Below are positions 16,918 to 28,480 of a stretch of 64,000 nt of DNA, piece after piece (the first letter of the stretch is position 1; each line of letters starts with the position of its first letter). Source of the DNA: Opitutales bacterium (GTDB lineage: Bacteria; Verrucomicrobiota; Verrucomicrobiia; Opitutales; JABSRG01); the NCBI GenBank assembly GCA_028280845.1, contig JANQKZ010000031.1, positions 1 through 64,000 of the forward strand, given 5' to 3'. Position numbers and translations under genes: made by a program. Under the pieces are notes generated by a model. The model was not told the origin of the DNA and did no database searches. It saw nothing but the letters and a program-made list of their open reading frames with translations.

Positions 16918-19900
16918 TCAGCTGACTTCTTCAGTAGGGGCTTCGGCTTCCTGTCCGAACTCGGCACCGAGGGTATCGATCTTCAAGCGGCGGTAGGTCG
17001 GCAGACCGGTTCCGGCAGGAATCAGGTGACCCATGATCACGTTTTCCTTGAAGCCGTTGAGGCGGTCGACCTTACCCAGGGTGGACGCTTCGGTCAGCAC
17101 CCGCGTGGTTTCCTGGAAGGACGCTGCGGAGATGAAGGACTCGGTCTCGAGCGATGCCTTGGTGATACCCAGGAGAATGGGTTCCCCTTCGGCAGGCTGA
17201 CCACCAGCGTCGATGATGTTTTCGTTCTGCTCGAGGAACTCGTGGCGATCCACTTGCTCACCCCAGAAGAACTCACCGTCACCCGGTTCGGTGATACGTA
17301 CCTTCTTCAGCATCTGGCTGATGATCGTCTCGATGTGCTTGTCGTTAATCGGCACCCCTTGCAGACGGTAGACCTTTTGGATCTCGGTCAGGAGGTATTC
17401 GTGACAGACACTCGGTCCAAGGATATCGAGGATTTCATGCGGATCGGCAGCACCTTCCGTCAGGTGTTGTCCCTTGGTCACGACATCGCCGGGCTGCACA
17501 ATGATGTGCTTCCCGTGCGGGATGAGGTGCTCTTCGCTGTTGTCCTCTTCATCAGTCACCACCAGGCGCTTCTTGCTGCGGACGGTTCCCTGCAGGGAGA
17601 CCACCCCGTCGATCTTGGCCATTTCAGCGGCTTCTTTCGGACGGCGGGCTTCAAACAGCTCGGCCACGCGGGGAAGACCACCAGTGATGTCCTGGGTTTT
17701 GGAGGCCTGACGCGGGGTCTTGGCCAACATAGCACCTGGAGAAATCGTATCCCCTTCATTGACAACTACCTGCGCGCCGGTCGGAATCGGGTGAGAGGAA
17801 ACCACCTTGCCGCTGACATCCTTGATGTCGACGGTCGGATTGAGATCTTCCTTGTGCTCGATAACGGCGGTGGCAATAGAACCGGTGGCTTCGTCCAGCT
17901 CACGCTTAACGGTGACACCCGGGATCATGTCGCGGAAGGCGATTTCACCCTGCTTCTCGGCCAGAATCGGGATGTTGTGCGGGTCCCACTGGACCAACTT
18001 TGAATTCTTCTTAATTTCCTCACCGTCACCGGCAAAGAGAACAGATCCTGCCGGAATCTGGTGAGACTCGAGCTCGCGATCATCTTCGTCCACGATCTGG
18101 ATAGAACCGGTCTTGTTGAGGACGATATTGATACCTTCGGCGGTTTGCACCAGGCGGAGGCCGCGATACTTCACCAAACCGGTGTGACGCACCAGGATTT
18201 CCGGTTTCTTCGTGATCTGGCTGGCGATTCCCCCGATGTGGAAAGTCCGCATGGTCAGCTGTGTACCAGGCTCACCGATAGACTGGGCGGCGATAATTCC
18301 GACGGCGGAACCCACCTCAACCAACGCGTTGGTCGCGGGGTCGATCCCATATTCCTTGGCCGTGATGCCGTTGCGGCGGCGGCTGGTCAACGGAGACATG
18401 ACCTTGACACGCTCGATGCCAATGTCCTCGATCTGCTTCGCCTTTTCTTCGGTGATAAGTCCGCCATTTTCAACCAGGAGCTCATCCGGGTTCAGCGGGT
18501 TGAAGATATCGTTGGAAGAGAAACGACCTACGATCCGCTCATAGAGGGAAACGATTTCGTCGTCCCCTTCATAAATGGCCGTCTTCCACACCCCGTCGCG
18601 GCGGCCATCATCGTTTTCCGTGATGATGACATCCATGGCGACATCACAGAGCTTACGGGTCAGGTAACCAGCATCCGCCGTTTTCAAAGCGGTATCAGCC
18701 AGACCTTTCCGGGCACCGTGTGTCGAGATGAAGTATTCCAACACGCTCAGACCTTCGCGGAAACTGGAGAGAATTGGGCGCTCAATAATTTCACCGGAAG
18801 GTTTGGCCATCAGGCCTCGCGTTCCACAGAGCTGACGCACCTGTTGGCGGTTACCACGGGCACCGGAGTCCATCATGATGAAGACCGGGTTCACGTGTTC
18901 CTTACCTTCATTCTCCTTGAGATTTGTGAAAACCGACTTGGCAATTTCGTCGGTGGCCCCGGTCCAGATGTCGATGATCTTATTGTAGCGCTCACCGGTG
19001 GTGATCAGCCCCTTCTTGTACTGGCCTTCCACCTCGGTGATCTTCTTCCGGGCTTCCTTCACGATATCCGGCTTGTCGTCCGGAATAATCATGTCGTCGA
19101 TACCGATTGATATACCGGCCTGGGTAGCCGTCTTGAAACCAAGCTCTTTCAGTCGGTCCAGCATCTCAACCGTTTCATCCTTACCGGCCACCTTGTAGCT
19201 TTGCAGGATGAGGTCACCCAACTTACCCTTAGCCACAGGGAAGTTGACGAAGCCCATGCCCGCAGGCCAGATGGTATTAAAGATTACCCGGCCAACGGTG
19301 GTGCGGATCACCTTCTTGTCAGGATTCCCGAAAACGGTTTCCTGTCCATAGTCGGGATTCACATAGTCGACCCAGGTGTGCTTGTTAAAATCACCTTCGA
19401 TTTCACCAACGAGGGCTTCATCAACCGTGGTCAACAGGGGAACCCGTTTGCCCTTGGGGGCCTTGGTGCGCGGTTCTACCGTCAAATAATACATTCCGAG
19501 AACAATGTCCTGGGAAGGAGTCAGAATCGGCTTACCGGAAGAGGGGCTGAAGATATTGTGAGTGGCCATCATCAGCATCTTGGCTTCCATGATCGCTTCC
19601 ACTGAAAGGGGAACGTGGACAGCCATTTGGTCACCATCGAAGTCCGCGTTATAAGCAGTACAAACGAGGGGATGGACCCGGATGGCGTTCCCTTCAATCA
19701 AGGTCGGCTCGAAAGCCTGGATGGAAAGACGGTGGAGGGTCGGCGCACGGTTCAGGAGTACGGGATGTCCCTTGGTGACTTCTTCCAGGATATCCCACAC
19801 TTCGGGGGAGCGCTTTTCAATCATCTTCCGCGCACCACGAACGGTATGGACAAAACCCAGCTCCTTCAGACGCCGGATAATGAAGGGTTCAAACAGGACC

Positions 19901-21024
19901 AGAGCCATCTTTTTGGGAAGACCACACTGGTTCAGCTTCAGGTCCGGACCAATCACGATGACGGAACGGCCGGAGTAGTCCACACGCTTACCGAGCAAGT
20001 TTTGGCGGAAACGGCCTTGCTTACCCTTCAGCATGTCACTCAGGGATTTAAGGGGACGGTTGCCGGCACCGGTCACCGCCCGACCATGGCGGCCATTGTC
20101 GAACAGGGCGTCGACGGCCTCCTGCAGCATGCGCTTCTCGTTGTGGATGATGACATCCGGAGTCTTGAGCTGAAGGAGGTTCTTCAGGCGGTTGTTCCGG
20201 TTGATCACCCGGCGGTAAAGGTCGTTCAGGTCACTCGTGGCGAAGCGACCACCCTCGAGGGGAACCAGCGGGCGGAGGTCCGGCGGCAGCACGGGCAACA
20301 CTTCCAGCACCATCCACTCGGGGCGGGTACCGCTGTCGATGAAGCCGTTGATGACCTTCAGGCGTTTGGCCAGCTTCTTCTTGATCTGCTTGGAGCGGGT
20401 GGAGTGCATCTGCTCCTGGAGCTCGCCCACGAGAGGCTCGAGGTCCATCTTACCCAACACTTCACGGATAGCTTCGGCACCCATCTGGGCTTCGAAGGAA
20501 TCTTCACCGTATTCGTCCTGGGCTTGGAGGAACTCCTGCTCGGTCAGCAGCTGCTTTTCTTCGAGCGGGGTCCGGCCCGGGTCGGTCACCATGTAGTTTT
20601 CATAGTAGACGACGCGCTCCAGGTTACGGGCAGTGATGTCGAGGAGGAGACCCAGACGGCTGGGCATGCTCTTGAGAAACCAGATGTGGGTCACGGGCAC
20701 GGCCAGTTCGATGTGGCCCATGCGCTCGCGGCGGACCCGGGCGACGGTGCACTCGATCCCGGTGCGCTCGTCGATCATGCCCTTGTATTTGATTCCTTTA
20801 TACTTCCCCGCTTCATAGTCACGGACAGGTCCGAAAATACGTTGGCAGAACAATCCGCCCGGCTCCGGCTTAAACGTCCGGTAGTTGATCGTTTCCGGGT
20901 TCTTTACTTCACCGTAAGACCAATCCCGGATAGTATCCGGGGAAGAAATTGAGATGGAGACGGCGTCAAAGGCTTGATCCTTGTCAAAGCCCAGGGCCTG
21001 CTTGAATTGAGTGCTCGTACTCAT
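16918..21024 (-). CDS. rpoC: RNA polymerase beta' subunit
   Basis: 1368-aa catalytic subunit of RNA polymerase. The Mg-binding motif [13 protein letters not shown], the bridge-helix/trigger-loop regions and [26 protein letters not shown] are intact. Unusually, both structural zinc sites are missing. The N-terminal site normally reads DYECLCGKYK...CEKCGVEV but here reads [25 protein letters not shown]. The second site, normally EDCGT...LTCETRRGVCAKCYG, here reads ENDDGRR and [15 protein letters not shown]. Length is otherwise close to E. coli (1407 aa). It is 28 bp downstream of rpoB and ends in a strong terminator. Confidence 0.98.
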   Translation of the reverse strand: MSTSTQFKQALGFDKDQAFDAVSISISSPDTIRDWSYGEVKNPETINYRTFKPEPGGLFCQRIFGPVRDYEAGKYKGIKYKGMIDERTGIECTVARVRRERMGHIELAVPVTHIWFLKSMPSRLGLLLDITARNLERVVYYENYMVTDPGRTPLEEKQLLTEQEFLQAQDEYGEDSFEAQMGAEAIREVLGKMDLEPLVGELQEQMHSTRSKQIKKKLAKRLKVINGFIDSGTRPEWMVLEVLPVLPPDLRPLVPLEGGRFATSDLNDLYRRVINRNNRLKNLLQLKTPDVIIHNEKRMLQEAVDALFDNGRHGRAVTGAGNRPLKSLSDMLKGKQGRFRQNLLGKRVDYSGRSVIVIGPDLKLNQCGLPKKMALVLFEPFIIRRLKELGFVHTVRGARKMIEKRSPEVWDILEEVTKGHPVLLNRAPTLHRLSIQAFEPTLIEGNAIRVHPLVCTAYNADFDGDQMAVHVPLSVEAIMEAKMLMMATHNIFSPSSGKPILTPSQDIVLGMYYLTVEPRTKAPKGKRVPLLTTVDEALVGEIEGDFNKHTWVDYVNPDYGQETVFGNPDKKVIRTTVGRVIFNTIWPAGMGFVNFPVAKGKLGDLILQSYKVAGKDETVEMLDRLKELGFKTATQAGISIGIDDMIIPDDKPDIVKEARKKITEVEGQYKKGLITTGERYNKIIDIWTGATDEIAKSVFTNLKENEGKEHVNPVFIMMDSGARGNRQQVRQLCGTRGLMAKPSGEIIERPILSSFREGLSVLEYFISTHGARKGLADTALKTADAGYLTRKLCDVAMDVIITENDDGRRDGVWKTAIYEGDDEIVSLYERIVGRFSSNDIFNPLNPDELLVENGGLITEEKAKQIEDIGIERVKVMSPLTSRRRNGITAKEYGIDPATNALVEVGSAVGIIAAQSIGEPGTQLTMRTFHIGGIASQITKKPEILVRHTGLVKYRGLRLVQTAEGINIVLNKTGSIQIVDEDDRELESHQIPAGSVLFAGDGEEIKKNSKLVQWDPHNIPILAEKQGEIAFRDMIPGVTVKRELDEATGSIATAVIEHKEDLNPTVDIKDVSGKVVSSHPIPTGAQVVVNEGDTISPGAMLAKTPRQASKTQDITGGLPRVAELFEARRPKEAAEMAKIDGVVSLQGTVRSKKRLVVTDEEDNSEEHLIPHGKHIIVQPGDVVTKGQHLTEGAADPHEILDILGPSVCHEYLLTEIQKVYRLQGVPINDKHIETIISQMLKKVRITEPGDGEFFWGEQVDRHEFLEQNENIIDAGGQPAEGEPILLGITKASLETESFISAASFQETTRVLTEASTLGKVDRLNGFKENVIMGHLIPAGTGLPTYRRLKIDTLGAEFGQEAEAPTEEVS

Positions 21025-21052
21025 TGTCTAATATTCCCTTCTCTGTTCGCGA

Positions 21053-24000
21053 TTAATTAAAGCTGAGAGCGTCTTCCTTCTGGAGGCGGACGTCCAAACA
21101 TAGGCTCTGCATTTCCTTCATTAACACGTTGAAGGACTGCGGTGTACCGGCTTGCAGGCTGTTGTCACCCTTAACCAGTTGTTCATAAATCTTGGTGCGG
21201 CCATTTACGTCGTCACTCTTCACCGTCAGGAGTTCCTGCAGGGTGTAAGCCGCGCCGTAGGCTTCGAGGGCCCAGACTTCCATTTCCCCGAAGCGTTGAC
21301 CCCCGTATTGGGCTTTGCCACCCAAAGGCTGTTGGGTGATGAGGCTGTAAGGTCCAACCGCACGGGCATGAATCTTGGAAGCCACGAGGTGGTTCAACTT
21401 CATCATGTAGATGTAACCGACAACGACGTCCTGATCGAAGGGGATCCCCGTCCTACCGTCGAAGAGGCGGCTCTTACCCGAGTGCGGCAAGCCGGCCTCC
21501 TGGAGGTATTCCCGGACCCGCTTTTCGCTGATCCCATCAAAAACCGGGGTGGCCACGTTCAGGCCGAGCTTTTTACAGGCCCAGCCGAGGTGGGTTTCCA
21601 ATACCTGCCCGACGTTCATTCGGGAGGGCACTCCGAGCGGATTCAAGCAGATTTCAATGGAAGTGCCATCCGGCAGGTAAGGCATGTCTTCTTCCGGAAC
21701 AATTCGGGCAACCACGCCCTTGTTCCCGTGACGACCCGCCATTTTATCACCGACTTCCAGCTTACGCTTGGTGGCAATATAAACCTTTACGCTCTTGATC
21801 ACGCCTTGTTCGACGCTTTCACCAGACTCGATGCTGGCAATCTTGCGCTCGCGGTCACCTTCTATCTCATCGAACTTCGCCTGGAAACTCTCGACAATCT
21901 CCATGATCTTAATGCGAACCGGAGAGGGATCGATCTCGATATCCTTGGAGACCGCAGCCAGACGGCGCAGGAGGGTTTTCGTGATCTTGCGATTGGCCGG
22001 GATGATGGTCTCGCCGGTATCGCTGTTCTTCACATCCAGGGGAATCTTTTCACCCAGAAGGATATTGGAGAGCGCTTCGGTCAACTCATCGCGGAGCTTG
22101 TCATTCTGGGAGCGGAATTCTTCGTTGATCTTCTTGATCTGACGGCGACGATCACTTGGAGAGAGCTTTTCCTTTTCACCGTCGATACGGCTGGACACCT
22201 TCACGTCCATAACGATACCGGTTACACCGGATGGAACCGTCAGGGAGGAATCCTTCACGTCGGCTGCTTTTTCACCGAAAATAGCACGAAGGAGTTTTTC
22301 TTCAGGAGCTAACTCCGTTTCGCTCTTCGGAGTAATCTTACCCACCAGGATGTCGCCAGGTTTCACCTCGGCACCCACGCGGATCACCCCCTCGTGATTG
22401 AGGTTTTTCAGCGCCTCTTCACCGAAGTTCGGAATGTCCCGGGTAATTTCTTCAGGACCGAGCTTGGTGTCACGGGCGGTAACCTCGAATTCTTCAACGT
22501 GAATGGAAGTATAAACATCTTCCTTAATCAGCTTCTCGGAAATCAGGATAGCATCCTCAAAATTATATCCATTCCAAGGCATGAAGGCGACGAGAACGTT
22601 GCGGCCCAGGGCCAGATCGCCCTTGTCGGTGCATGCACCATCCGCAAGGACGTCACCGGCCTTTACTTTATCCCCCTTCTTCACAATGGGGTGTTGGTTA
22701 AAGCAGGTGCCGGCATTTGACCGCATGAATTTACGCAGATGGTGGACGTAGATGCCCTTTTTCTCATCGGTCCTTGGATCCCGTTCAAAATTCTTCGGCA
22801 AACTGCCGTCTTCGGTGATGACGATCCGTTTCGCATCGCAAGAGGCGACCACACCGTTAATCGGGGACACCTCTACGGTTTTGGAGTCGCGAGCCACGCG
22901 GGCTTCCATACCGGTTCCGACAAAAGGAGCCTCAGTCCGGAGCAAGGGAACCCCTTGGCGTTGCATGTTCGATCCCATAAGGGCGCGATTCGCATCGTCG
23001 TGCTCAAGGAAGGGGATCAGGCCCGCAGCAACGGAAACCAGCTGTTTCGGCGACACATCCATGTACTGTACTTTGTCCCCTTCTACCTCGAGAATCTCGT
23101 CGCGGAAGCGGCAAGTGACTTTGCCAACAAGCTTGTTGCTCTTGTCCAACTCGGAGTTGGCCTGAGCCACCACGTGGGGCTCTTCCTGGTCTGCCGTGAG
23201 ATAGTCTACTTCATCTAGCACGATCCCATCCTTCACAATCCGGTAGGGAGTTTCGATGAAACCAAATTCATTCACTCGGCTGTAGGACGAAAGCGAGTTG
23301 ATCAGTCCAATATTAGGCCCTTCCGGCGTCTCAATCGGACAAATCCGGCCATAGTGGCTCGGGTGCACATCGCGCACTTCGAAGCCGGCGCGTTCCCGGT
23401 TGAGGCCTCCGGGGCCAAGCGCGGAAAGACGACGCTTGTGGGTCAGCTCCGCCAGCGGATTGATCTGGTCCATGAACTGGCTCAGCTGAGAGCGGGCGAA
23501 GAAGTCGCGAATCACGGTGCTCAATGCCTTCGGATTGATGAGCTTCTGCGGCGTAATGGAATCAACGCTTTGATCGTAAAGGGTCATGCGCTCTTTGACC
23601 AGACGCTCGGTCCGGGCCAGGCCGATTCGGCACTGGTTAGATAGCAGTTCTCCGACGGTCCGCACACGACGACTACCCAAGTGGTCAATATCGTCGACGT
23701 AGCCGTCGCCACGTTTCAACTTGGTCAAATACTTGGTCGCTTCGACCACATCTTCGACTGTGATGATGCGGTGCTCGATGTCAGTCTGGAGGCCCAGCTT
23801 CTGGTTGATCTTATAACGCCCGACCCGGCCGAGGTCGTAACGTTTAGGATCCTGAAAGAGACGCTTCAGGAGTGCACGCGCATTGGCAATTGTAGGAGGC
23901 TCGCCGGGGCGGAGGCGCTTGTAGATGTCCTTCAAGGCTTCCTCTTCATTCCGGGTGGGATCCTTCTTCATGCAACGGATGATAGCTCCTTCATCGATCG

Positions 24001-24826
24001 TTGTATCGATCACGCGAACCTCGGAAATACCGGTCTTCTCGATGGAGCGAATGATCGTCTTGGTCAGCGGCTCAAAGGCCCGGGCCAAAACCACGCCCTT
24101 TTCGGCATCGACCATGTCTTCCACCAGCACGAGGTGAGACACGTTATCTTCCTTCAGCATGGTGCTGAGCTTCATGTCTTGCAGCTCGTAGAAAAGGGAT
24201 AGAATTTCGTTGTCAGAGCTGTAACCCAGGGCGCGCAACAGGGTCGTGATGAGGAATTTACGGCGGCGGCGGCGGCGGTCGAGGTAGACGTAGAGCAGGT
24301 CGTTCTGGTCAAACTGCACTTCCAGCCAGGTGCCACGATCCGGAATGATGCGGAAAGCGTGCAGGATCTTACCGCTAGTGTGCGGAGTTTCCTCGAAGGC
24401 CAGACCCGGGGAGCGGTGCAGCTGGCTTACGATAACGCGCTCAGCACCGTTAATGATGAAGGAACCCCGCTCCGTAATATGCGGAAGCTCGCCCATATAT
24501 ATCTCTTCGTCTTTGATCTGGTCTTCCTCACGGAGGCGCAGCTTGACGTAGAGGGAAATGGAGTAGGTCACGCCCTCACGGATACATTCCAGCTCGGACA
24601 TCTTGGACGGGGTAAGGGAGTAGCTCAGGTATTCGAGGACACAGCGACCATCGTAGCTTTCTATGGGAAAGACTTCGCGAAACACGGCTTCCAGGCCGAC
24701 ATTCGTTCTCTGGCTTGGCGCGGTATCGATTTGCAGAAACTCCTTAAAGGATGTGATCTGATTCTGAATAAGATTGGGAGGGGAAATGACTTCCCTCAGT
24801 TGGCCGAAGTTTTTGCGCTCAGACAT
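21053..24826 (-). CDS. rpoB: RNA polymerase beta subunit
   Basis: 1257-aa subunit forming the other half of the active-site cleft. Conserved blocks: [42 protein letters not shown] (rifamycin pocket), [13 protein letters not shown] and the C-terminal [25 protein letters not shown]. In the rifamycin pocket the segment reads DQINPLAEL where E. coli has DQNNPLSEI, i.e. two positions (518 and 522 by E. coli numbering) differ naturally. Shorter than E. coli (1342), lacking a lineage insert. It is preceded by a 310-bp gap after rplL. Confidence 0.98.
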   Translation of the reverse strand: MSERKNFGQLREVISPPNLIQNQITSFKEFLQIDTAPSQRTNVGLEAVFREVFPIESYDGRCVLEYLSYSLTPSKMSELECIREGVTYSISLYVKLRLREEDQIKDEEIYMGELPHITERGSFIINGAERVIVSQLHRSPGLAFEETPHTSGKILHAFRIIPDRGTWLEVQFDQNDLLYVYLDRRRRRRKFLITTLLRALGYSSDNEILSLFYELQDMKLSTMLKEDNVSHLVLVEDMVDAEKGVVLARAFEPLTKTIIRSIEKTGISEVRVIDTTIDEGAIIRCMKKDPTRNEEEALKDIYKRLRPGEPPTIANARALLKRLFQDPKRYDLGRVGRYKINQKLGLQTDIEHRIITVEDVVEATKYLTKLKRGDGYVDDIDHLGSRRVRTVGELLSNQCRIGLARTERLVKERMTLYDQSVDSITPQKLINPKALSTVIRDFFARSQLSQFMDQINPLAELTHKRRLSALGPGGLNRERAGFEVRDVHPSHYGRICPIETPEGPNIGLINSLSSYSRVNEFGFIETPYRIVKDGIVLDEVDYLTADQEEPHVVAQANSELDKSNKLVGKVTCRFRDEILEVEGDKVQYMDVSPKQLVSVAAGLIPFLEHDDANRALMGSNMQRQGVPLLRTEAPFVGTGMEARVARDSKTVEVSPINGVVASCDAKRIVITEDGSLPKNFERDPRTDEKKGIYVHHLRKFMRSNAGTCFNQHPIVKKGDKVKAGDVLADGACTDKGDLALGRNVLVAFMPWNGYNFEDAILISEKLIKEDVYTSIHVEEFEVTARDTKLGPEEITRDIPNFGEEALKNLNHEGVIRVGAEVKPGDILVGKITPKSETELAPEEKLLRAIFGEKAADVKDSSLTVPSGVTGIVMDVKVSSRIDGEKEKLSPSDRRRQIKKINEEFRSQNDKLRDELTEALSNILLGEKIPLDVKNSDTGETIIPANRKITKTLLRRLAAVSKDIEIDPSPVRIKIMEIVESFQAKFDEIEGDRERKIASIESGESVEQGVIKSVKVYIATKRKLEVGDKMAGRHGNKGVVARIVPEEDMPYLPDGTSIEICLNPLGVPSRMNVGQVLETHLGWACKKLGLNVATPVFDGISEKRVREYLQEAGLPHSGKSRLFDGRTGIPFDQDVVVGYIYMMKLNHLVASKIHARAVGPYSLITQQPLGGKAQYGGQRFGEMEVWALEAYGAAYTLQELLTVKSDDVNGRTKIYEQLVKGDNSLQAGTPQSFNVLMKEMQSLCLDVRLQKEDALSFN

Positions 24827-25136
24827 GGATGATTCTTGGGTTCAGTTACTGCTCTATAAAGTCAGGAGCCAGGAAACGAGTAGCGAAGGCGGGACTCGGC
24901 TACGGGCTGCGGACTATGTCGATGAAAGTTTCGGATGAATTCGCCGGCTCAGAGATCCTGCCCCTACTCGGGTTGAGGAAACCGGTAGGCGCGGTATCCG
25001 GCGCGGCGGAATTGGGCTAGGGTTGAAAGGGGGTTTTATAAACAGCGAAAGCAGCATGGCTGCTCTGCCGTTTTCGGGCAGAGCAACCAAACTGCGTAAA
25101 GGAATAAAAGACTGTGAAATCTCTTGTTCGATAAGC
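24827..25136 (-). promoter_or_regulatory. rplL-rpoB intergenic region with hairpin
   Basis: 310 bp without a gene. A perfect 9-bp inverted repeat TGCTCTGCC/GGCAGAGCA (25061-25085, about 7-nt loop) lies 50 bp after rplL. Without a T-tract it looks more like an RNA processing or partial-attenuation hairpin than a full terminator, comparable in position to the rplL-rpoB attenuator/RNase III region of E. coli. Nothing else is evident. Confidence 0.45.
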
Positions 25137-25526
25137 TTACTTGAGTTCGACTTTGGCGCCGGCTTCCTCGAGCTTCTTCTTGGTTTCTTCAGCGTCGTCC
25201 TTGGAAACTCCTTCCTTAACTGGCTTCGGAGCACTTTCCACCAGTTCCTTGGCTTCTTTCAAGCCGAGGCCGGTAATTTCGCGGACAGCTTTAATGACGG
25301 CGATCTTGTTGCCCCCCATTTCAGCAAGAACGACGTCGAATTCGTCCTTTTCTTCAGCGGCGGCAGCTTCTCCTCCACCTGCTCCGGGAGCGGCGGCGGC
25401 GACGGCCACGGGCGCAGCGGCACTGACACCCCATTTTTCTTCGAGGTCTTTTACGAGACCGGCTACTTCGAGAACGCTTTGGCTGGAAAGCCAATCGATA
25501 ACTGCTTCTTTCGTGATGTCTGACAT
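25137..25526 (-). CDS. rplL: 50S ribosomal protein L7/L12
   Basis: 129-aa stalk protein recruiting translational GTPases. It has the helical N-terminal dimerisation segment, an Ala/Gly-rich hinge ([23 protein letters not shown]), and a globular C-terminal domain with [55 protein letters not shown], the L7/L12 hallmark. A good ribosome-binding site (AAGGAG) precedes the ATG, fitting the high stalk stoichiometry. Confidence 0.98.
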   Translation of the reverse strand: MSDITKEAVIDWLSSQSVLEVAGLVKDLEEKWGVSAAAPVAVAAAAPGAGGGEAAAAEEKDEFDVVLAEMGGNKIAVIKAVREITGLGLKEAKELVESAPKPVKEGVSKDDAEETKKKLEEAGAKVELK

Positions 25527-25665
25527 GGTGTCTCCTTGAATGGTTAGTTGGGGATCATTCCCCTGGTTTAAGGACCGAAGCCCCTAACCTGATTCCTTAG
25601 AGTTGGATGTGTTCGATTATTGGTTTGAGATTGTTTCGAGAAACAAAAAGGATTTATAAAAAAGT

Positions 25666-26181
25666 TTAACCTTGATCGGCGTCCACCTTGGCTTGCAAAA
25701 CTTGAACCATAGCCCGCGGCACGGCGGCTAGAACCTGGACCATTTGCGAGGCGGGCTGGTTGAGGAGGCCCAGCAATTGAGCGCGAAGGACTTCGAGGCT
25801 CGGCAGTTCAGCCAGCTCGGAAATTTCTTCGGGAGTGAGGAGGCGATCTTCAAGCACTCCGGCTTTCAGCTCGACCTTCTCCTTTTCCTTGAAGAACCCC
25901 TTCATGACCTTGGCCACACCGGAGGGATTGTTTCCACCCACGATAATGGCAACCGGGCCGGTCAGGTGCTCACCCAGGTCGGGCATTTCCCGCTCCTTCG
26001 CGGCCACGTTCAGGGCGCTGTTTTTGACAACGTGGAACTCGGCTCCCTCGTTGCGCAGCTTGGCGCGCAATTCAGCGGTTTCGTCTACAGTGATTCGGCT
26101 GTAATTTGCCAGGTAAACATAATCACTTTTACCCAGGTGATCACTGACTTCGTCTACGAGATATTTTTTCTCAGGTCTCAT
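25666..26181 (-). CDS. rplJ: 50S ribosomal protein L10
   Basis: 171-aa stalk base protein anchoring L7/L12 dimers. It begins MRPEKKYLVDEVSDHLGKSDYVYLANYSRITVDETAELR, with VKNSALNVAAKE and GPVAIIVGGNNP in the core and a C-terminal helix region for L7/L12 binding. It follows rplA after only 16 bp, so there is no room for the separate L10 leader known in E. coli. 139 bp separate it from rplL and contain small GC hairpins. Confidence 0.97.
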   Translation of the reverse strand: MRPEKKYLVDEVSDHLGKSDYVYLANYSRITVDETAELRAKLRNEGAEFHVVKNSALNVAAKEREMPDLGEHLTGPVAIIVGGNNPSGVAKVMKGFFKEKEKVELKAGVLEDRLLTPEEISELAELPSLEVLRAQLLGLLNQPASQMVQVLAAVPRAMVQVLQAKVDADQG

Positions 26182-26197
26182 GGTCGTGTCCTCCGGG

Positions 26198-26890
26198 TTA
26201 CATACTGGCGAAGTGTTCGCTGGAAAGGCTCACACCCGGGCTCATGGTTGCAGAAATGGACATGTTCTTAATGTAACGTCCACGGAATGCCTCTGGGCGT
26301 GCCTTCCCAATAGTCTCAATAATGACTTGGGCATTTTCCAGGAGGTGTTCCTTGGGGAAGGATTTCTTCCCGCAAATCACGTGCAGATTGGCAGTCTTGT
26401 CCATTTTGAACTCCACTCGACCGGCTTTGACTTGCTGGATTCCTTCGGCCACATCATCGGTCACCGTTCCGGACTTCGGATTGGGCATCAACCCGCGCGG
26501 GCCGAGCACCCGGGCAATCTTCCGCACCTCTTTCATGGCAGAAGGAGTGGCGATGGCCACGTCGAAATCCATCCAACCGTCCTGGACCTTCTTGATGAGA
26601 TCTTCCAAACCGGCATGCTCAGCTCCGGCCGCGAGGGCCTCATCGGGCTTGTCGGTAAAGACAACAACCTTCACGGTCTTACCGGAACCATGGGGGAGAG
26701 CCACGGTGCCACGAACCATTTGGTTGCTCTGACGGGGGTCCACCATTAACTTGGCGGACAGTTCAACGGTTTCGTCAAACTTGGGCGAAGGCATTTGCTG
26801 TAGCAGAGCAATTGCTTCTTCCAGATTGTAAGCCTGCGTCAGGTCTCCGACCTCCGCGGCTTTCTGGTATCGTTTTGACTTCTTTTTCAT
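26198..26890 (-). CDS. rplA: 50S ribosomal protein L1
   Basis: 230-aa L1-stalk protein involved in E-site tRNA release. It begins MKKKSKRYQKAAEVGDLTQAYNLEEAIALLQ, has RQSNQMVRGTVALPHGSGKTVKVVVF, the ARVLGPRGLMPNPKSGTVTDDV motif and the C-terminal GRYIKNMSISATMSPGVSL. It forms the standard rplK-rplA pair. Confidence 0.98.
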   Translation of the reverse strand: MKKKSKRYQKAAEVGDLTQAYNLEEAIALLQQMPSPKFDETVELSAKLMVDPRQSNQMVRGTVALPHGSGKTVKVVVFTDKPDEALAAGAEHAGLEDLIKKVQDGWMDFDVAIATPSAMKEVRKIARVLGPRGLMPNPKSGTVTDDVAEGIQQVKAGRVEFKMDKTANLHVICGKKSFPKEHLLENAQVIIETIGKARPEAFRGRYIKNMSISATMSPGVSLSSEHFASM

Positions 26891-26947
26891 TGGGTTACTT
26901 TTGGGGGTTGGGGAACCGGAATAGTTCCCGAAATTTATTTAGCGCAC

Positions 26948-27382
26948 TTAGACGTCCACACCTTCGACCACGATGCCCATGCTCCGGGCAGTACCGGCAA
27001 TGATCTTGATGGCGGCTTCCTCGTCATTCGCATTGAGATCGTCCATCTTCGTTTTGGCAATTTCCAGAACCTGGTCGCGTGTCACGGAACCTACTTTTTC
27101 CTTGTGGGGAACGCCAGAGCCCTTAGCCAGTCCTGCGGCCTTCTTCAAAAGCACCGCCGCGGGGGGGCTCTTCATGATGAAGCTGAAGGACCGGTCAGCA
27201 TAGACGGAAATAACAACTGGAAGAATGAGTCCGGCCTTGTCCTGGGTCCGGGCATTAAATTCCTTACAGAACCCCATGATGTTAACACCATGAGCACCCA
27301 GAGCCGGACCGACCGGGGGAGAGGGGTTTGCCTGACCGGCGGGAAGTTGAAGCCGGATTTGTCCTACTACTTTCTTAGACAT
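26948..27382 (-). CDS. rplK: 50S ribosomal protein L11
   Basis: 144-aa protein of the GTPase-associated centre. I take the start at ATG 27382 ([29 protein letters not shown]), the family N-terminus; the track ORF begins 59 codons earlier in the nusG-rplK gap. The C-terminal domain contains the rRNA-binding [10 protein letters not shown]. It is positioned between nusG and rplA, as usual. Confidence 0.97.
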   Translation of the reverse strand: MSKKVVGQIRLQLPAGQANPSPPVGPALGAHGVNIMGFCKEFNARTQDKAGLILPVVISVYADRSFSFIMKSPPAAVLLKKAAGLAKGSGVPHKEKVGSVTRDQVLEIAKTKMDDLNANDEEAAIKIIAGTARSMGIVVEGVDV

Positions 27383-27449
27383 ACGTGAACGGGATAAATG
27401 GGATTGGGAAAAACTAAAACTATCGGGTTGGAGGGGGAGAACATTAAGC

Positions 27450-28025
27450 CTAGTCCTCGGCTCGTTCCACTTGCCAGTATTCCAACTCAACGGGGGTAAA
27501 CCGGCCAAAGATGGATACGGAGACCTTAAGCTTGCCGCGCTCAGGGTCGATTTCATCAATGCGACCCATCAGATTCATAAACGGCCCATCGGTAATCTTG
27601 ACCTCTTCCCCGATTTCGAACTGAACCTTTGGCACTTCTTTGCCGTCTGCCTCTTTCACTTGGTTGAGGATACGTTCAATTTCGGAAGGCTTCAGTGGCA
27701 CAGGAGAATCTCCACCAACGAAGTTGATGACGCCTTGCGCTTCCCGGACAAAATACCATGGCCCCTTGAGGAGCTGGCCTTCATCATCGAAGAGACGCAT
27801 GTGAACAAACAGGTAGCCCGGATAAAATTTGCGCTTCTTCTGAGTCTTTTTGCCACCCTTGATCTCGGTGACGGTTTCCTCGGGCATAACCACCTCGAAG
27901 ACAAAGTCACCCATTTCTTCAATTTCGATAAACTTGTCCAGGTACTTCTTTGCCTTTGCCTCCTGATTGGAGAGGCACTGGATCGCATACCATTGCGGGC
28001 CGCTGATTGAGCTCGTGCTTGCCAT
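27450..28025 (-). CDS. nusG: transcription termination/antitermination protein NusG
   Basis: 191-aa factor bridging RNA polymerase with Rho or the ribosome. NGN domain: [22 protein letters not shown]...[11 protein letters not shown]...[13 protein letters not shown]. The C-terminal KOW domain: [48 protein letters not shown]. It lies 19 bp downstream of secE. Confidence 0.98.
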   Translation of the reverse strand: MASTSSISGPQWYAIQCLSNQEAKAKKYLDKFIEIEEMGDFVFEVVMPEETVTEIKGGKKTQKKRKFYPGYLFVHMRLFDDEGQLLKGPWYFVREAQGVINFVGGDSPVPLKPSEIERILNQVKEADGKEVPKVQFEIGEEVKITDGPFMNLMGRIDEIDPERGKLKVSVSIFGRFTPVELEYWQVERAED

Positions 28026-28044
28026 AGGTTGTCGGAATGGAGAC

Positions 28045-28248
28045 TTAGCGTACTAGGTCCGTGAAGAACTGGACGATGTTCAGCAGGGCATAATCCGACA
28101 GGGCGGTAAAGGATCCCAGCAAGACAGAAGCAATAATTACCACAATGGTCATGTCGCGCAGCTCAATGCGAGTCGGCCAGGAGGCCTTTTTCAATTCTAC
28201 CATCATTTCTTGCCAGAAATGGCGGACCTTGCGGAATGGATTACTCAT
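28045..28248 (-). CDS. secE: preprotein translocase subunit SecE
   Basis: 67-aa single-span form of the Sec translocon clamp. It has the amphipathic FRKVRHFWQEMMVELKKASWPTRIELRD segment (conserved K-K-A-S-W-P-T/S-R) and one C-terminal membrane helix (MTIVVIIASVLLGSFTALSDYALLNIV). It is located between tRNA-Trp and nusG, the classic order. Confidence 0.97.
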   Translation of the reverse strand: MSNPFRKVRHFWQEMMVELKKASWPTRIELRDMTIVVIIASVLLGSFTALSDYALLNIVQFFTDLVR

Positions 28249-28315
28249 GGATGCTGTTGTCGGAGAACGCTGATCCTTTAGCTTTGGCAGGACCAGATGG
28301 AATAATGACTGAACG

Positions 28316-28391
28316 TGGCAGGAGAGGAGGGATTCGAACCCCCAACTTGCGGTTTTGGAGACCGCTGCTCTACCAATTGAACTACTCTCCT
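28316..28391 (-). tRNA. tRNA-Trp (anticodon CCA)
   Basis: Minus-strand cloverleaf with acceptor AGGAGAG/CTCTCCT, D-arm AGTTCAATTGGTAGAGC, anticodon arm GCGGTCTCCAAAACCGC (anticodon CCA), T-arm GGGGGTTCGAATCCCTC and an encoded 3' CCA. It is located between tuf and secE as in many bacteria. Confidence 0.97.
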
Positions 28392-28418
28392 ATGGGGAGA
28401 TAAATGGGCTATTAAAAA

Positions 28419-28453
28419 TGGGGAAGCCGAGGGCCATAAAACAGGCCCTCGGC
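28419..28453 (-). terminator. tuf terminator or processing hairpin
   Basis: Perfect 10-bp stem GCCGAGGGCC/GGCCCTCGGC (28426-28453, 8-nt loop), 27 bp after the tuf stop. It is followed on the minus strand by TTCCCCATTTTTAAT. The T-tract is displaced, so partial termination or tRNA-processing separation from tRNA-Trp is possible. Confidence 0.6.
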
Positions 28454-28480
28454 GAAGGAAAAATGAGTTGGAAATTAGAA

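Noticed and set aside
19615-20952. 445-aa plus-strand ORF inside rpoC
   Set aside because: Shadow of rpoC; no domain features.
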